DNA from: JBPCOB01 sp051000715
GTDB lineage: Bacteria > Actinomycetota > Actinomycetes > JALYNC01
DNA length: 6,379 nt
Assembly: GCA_051000715.1 (NCBI GenBank)
Contig: JBPCOB010000104.1
Location: 1-6,379, forward strand
Direction: 5' to 3'
Shown here piece by piece: positions 5,666-6,379 of the stretch (position 1 is its first letter; each line of letters begins with the position of its first letter). The notes beneath the pieces are model-generated. The model was not told the DNA's origin. It ran no database searches and saw only the letters and a list, made by a program, of their open reading frames with translations. Both the position numbers and the translations under genes were made by a program.

Positions 5666-6337
5666 TGGCCGCGACCGCACCCGCGGCGCTGGCCGGCCGA
5701 TCTCGAGCACGGGCTGCGCCGACTCAAGCTGGCCAGCATCCGCCGGGTCGCACCGGAGATGCTGGTGACCGCCAAGACCCAACGGTGGGCGCCGGAGGAG
5801 CTGCTCCGCGCTCTGGTCGAGGTCGAGATCAAAGCGAGGGATGCCAGCAACGCCCGGCTCCGCACCAAGCAGGCGTCCTTCCCGACCCGCAAGACGATCG
5901 CCGAGTTCGACCTGGCCGCCAGCAGCATCGCGCCGCAGACCTGGGCCTACCTCACCTCGCTGGAGTGGATCGCGGCGAAGGAGAACCTGACCCTGATCGG
6001 ACCGGCCGGCACCGGCAAGAGCCACGCTCTGATCGCGCTCGGCCACGCCGCCGTCGAGACCGGCCTTCGAGTCCGGTACTTCACCGCCGCCGACCTCGTC
6101 GAGAACCTCTACCGCGGCCTGGCCGACAACAGCGTCGGCAAGCTCATCGAGACCGTCCTGCGCAACGACCTCATGATCTGCGACGAAGTCGGGTTCGCAC
6201 CGCTCGACAGCACCGGCCAGCTGCTGTTCCGGTTCGTCGCCGCCGCCTACGAACGCCGCAGCCTCGCGATCGCCAGCCACTGGCCGTTCGAGGAATGGGG
6301 CCGGTTCCTACCCGAACACAGCACCGCCGTCAGTGCG
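5270..6337 (+). mobile_element. Remnant of an IS21-family insertion sequence (3' part of istA, broken istB)
   Basis: The plus strand carries the last quarter of istA followed directly by istB, the fixed gene order of IS21-family elements, with the istA stop and istB start sharing a base (TGATG at 5663-5667). The left end, the IstA helix-turn-helix and the DDE catalytic core are absent, istB is frameshifted, and its 3' end is lost near 6335. The element cannot move by itself. The exact outer limits are inferred from where the protein similarity ends, not from terminal repeats. Confidence 0.8.
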
Positions 6338-6349
6338 TTGTCCGGATGA
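5665..6349 (+). pseudogene. istB: IS21-family helper ATPase IstB, frameshifted and 3'-truncated
   Basis: IstB is the AAA+ ATPase that assists IS21 transposition. The original start is the ATG at 5665, reading MAATAPAALAG; the rest of the protein lies in another frame from about 5699, reading DLEHGLRRLKLASIRRVAPE and on to the end. The break coincides with GGCCGGCC at 5691-5698: removing one GGCC restores a normal IstB N-terminus (AAL-ADLEHGL). Beyond it are the Walker A GPAGTGKS (about 5999-6022), the Walker B LMICDEVGFAPLD (about 6170-6208), and the IASHWPFEEWGRFLPEHSTA stretch. Normal IstB proteins then continue through a further 30-40 residues; here the frame ends abruptly in VSALSG and TGA. 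The repaired product would be about 226 residues against the usual 250-270. An internal ATG at 5759 could give a 196-residue product with intact ATPase motifs, but no ribosome site supports it. Confidence 0.85.
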
Positions 6350-6356
6350 TTGTCCG
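6338..6356. repeat. Tandem TTGTCCG repeat at the break point of istB
   Basis: TTGTCCG occurs at 6338-6344 and again at 6350-6356, a 12-base period, directly after the point where IstB similarity stops. Repeated short motifs near the termini are a known trait of IS21-family elements, so this may be part of an element end. It could equally be chance, and the window stops 23 bases later. Confidence 0.35.
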
Positions 6357-6379
6357 TAGCGCAGCAGCACCGCGTACAG

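Noticed and set aside
4319..6280. A single 653-residue minus-strand open frame that would fuse a long N-terminal extension to the HAD hydrolase.
   Set aside because: The extension is the antisense shadow of istA/istB, has no domain character, and the strong AAGGAG site with ATG at 5110 gives a protein of normal HAD length.
1..6379. CRISPR arrays, tRNA or rRNA genes, toxin-antitoxin pairs and phage genes.
   Set aside because: No evenly spaced repeats of suitable length, no cloverleaf or conserved rRNA segments, and no matching small gene pairs could be seen on either strand.

Overview
The window looks like chromosomal or accessory DNA of a high-GC actinobacterium. Third codon positions are almost all G or C, GTG starts are frequent, and the proteins read like actinomycete families. 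No species can be named from this sequence.

Layout: (1) Bases 1-1840, minus strand, hold an ArsR/SmtB-type repressor (1454-1840) and, 4 bp downstream, a DUF318/ArsP-type permease (232-1449). A short possible membrane ORF (84-275) overlaps the permease end. This is a small metal or metalloid efflux unit, with an inverted repeat just upstream of the repressor start as a candidate operator. Bases 1-83 show nothing I recognise. (2) Bases 1841-2194 are non-coding. (3) Bases 2195-5110 are a second minus-strand operon, transcribed from right to left. It starts with a HAD-superfamily hydrolase of the type II haloacid dehalogenase-like group (4319-5110). Next, overlapping it by 4 bp (ATGA), comes a complete FAD/NAD(P) disulfide oxidoreductase with a CxxxxC redox pair (2973-4322). 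Then comes the first 39 codons of a mercuric-reductase-like gene that stops abruptly and reads on into unrelated sequence (2440-2922). The last gene is a 100-residue two-helix membrane protein (2195-2497). (4) Bases 5270 to about 6335, plus strand, are the 3' part of an IS21-family element. It comprises the C-terminal end of IstA and an IstB broken by a frameshift at a doubled GGCC and by loss of its C-terminus. Bases 6338-6356 carry a tandem TTGTCCG repeat next to that break.

Working picture: two adjacent stress or detoxification cassettes (repressor plus permease; hydrolase plus flavoprotein plus membrane protein) lie beside a decayed insertion sequence. The region has clearly been rearranged, as shown by the merA stub, the truncated istA and the broken istB. 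The most interesting intact unit is the translationally coupled HAD/flavoprotein pair. Both proteins keep the core catalytic residues of their folds but lack a residue that defines the textbook activity, so their substrate cannot be assigned by name. I did not find a clearly new system beyond this.
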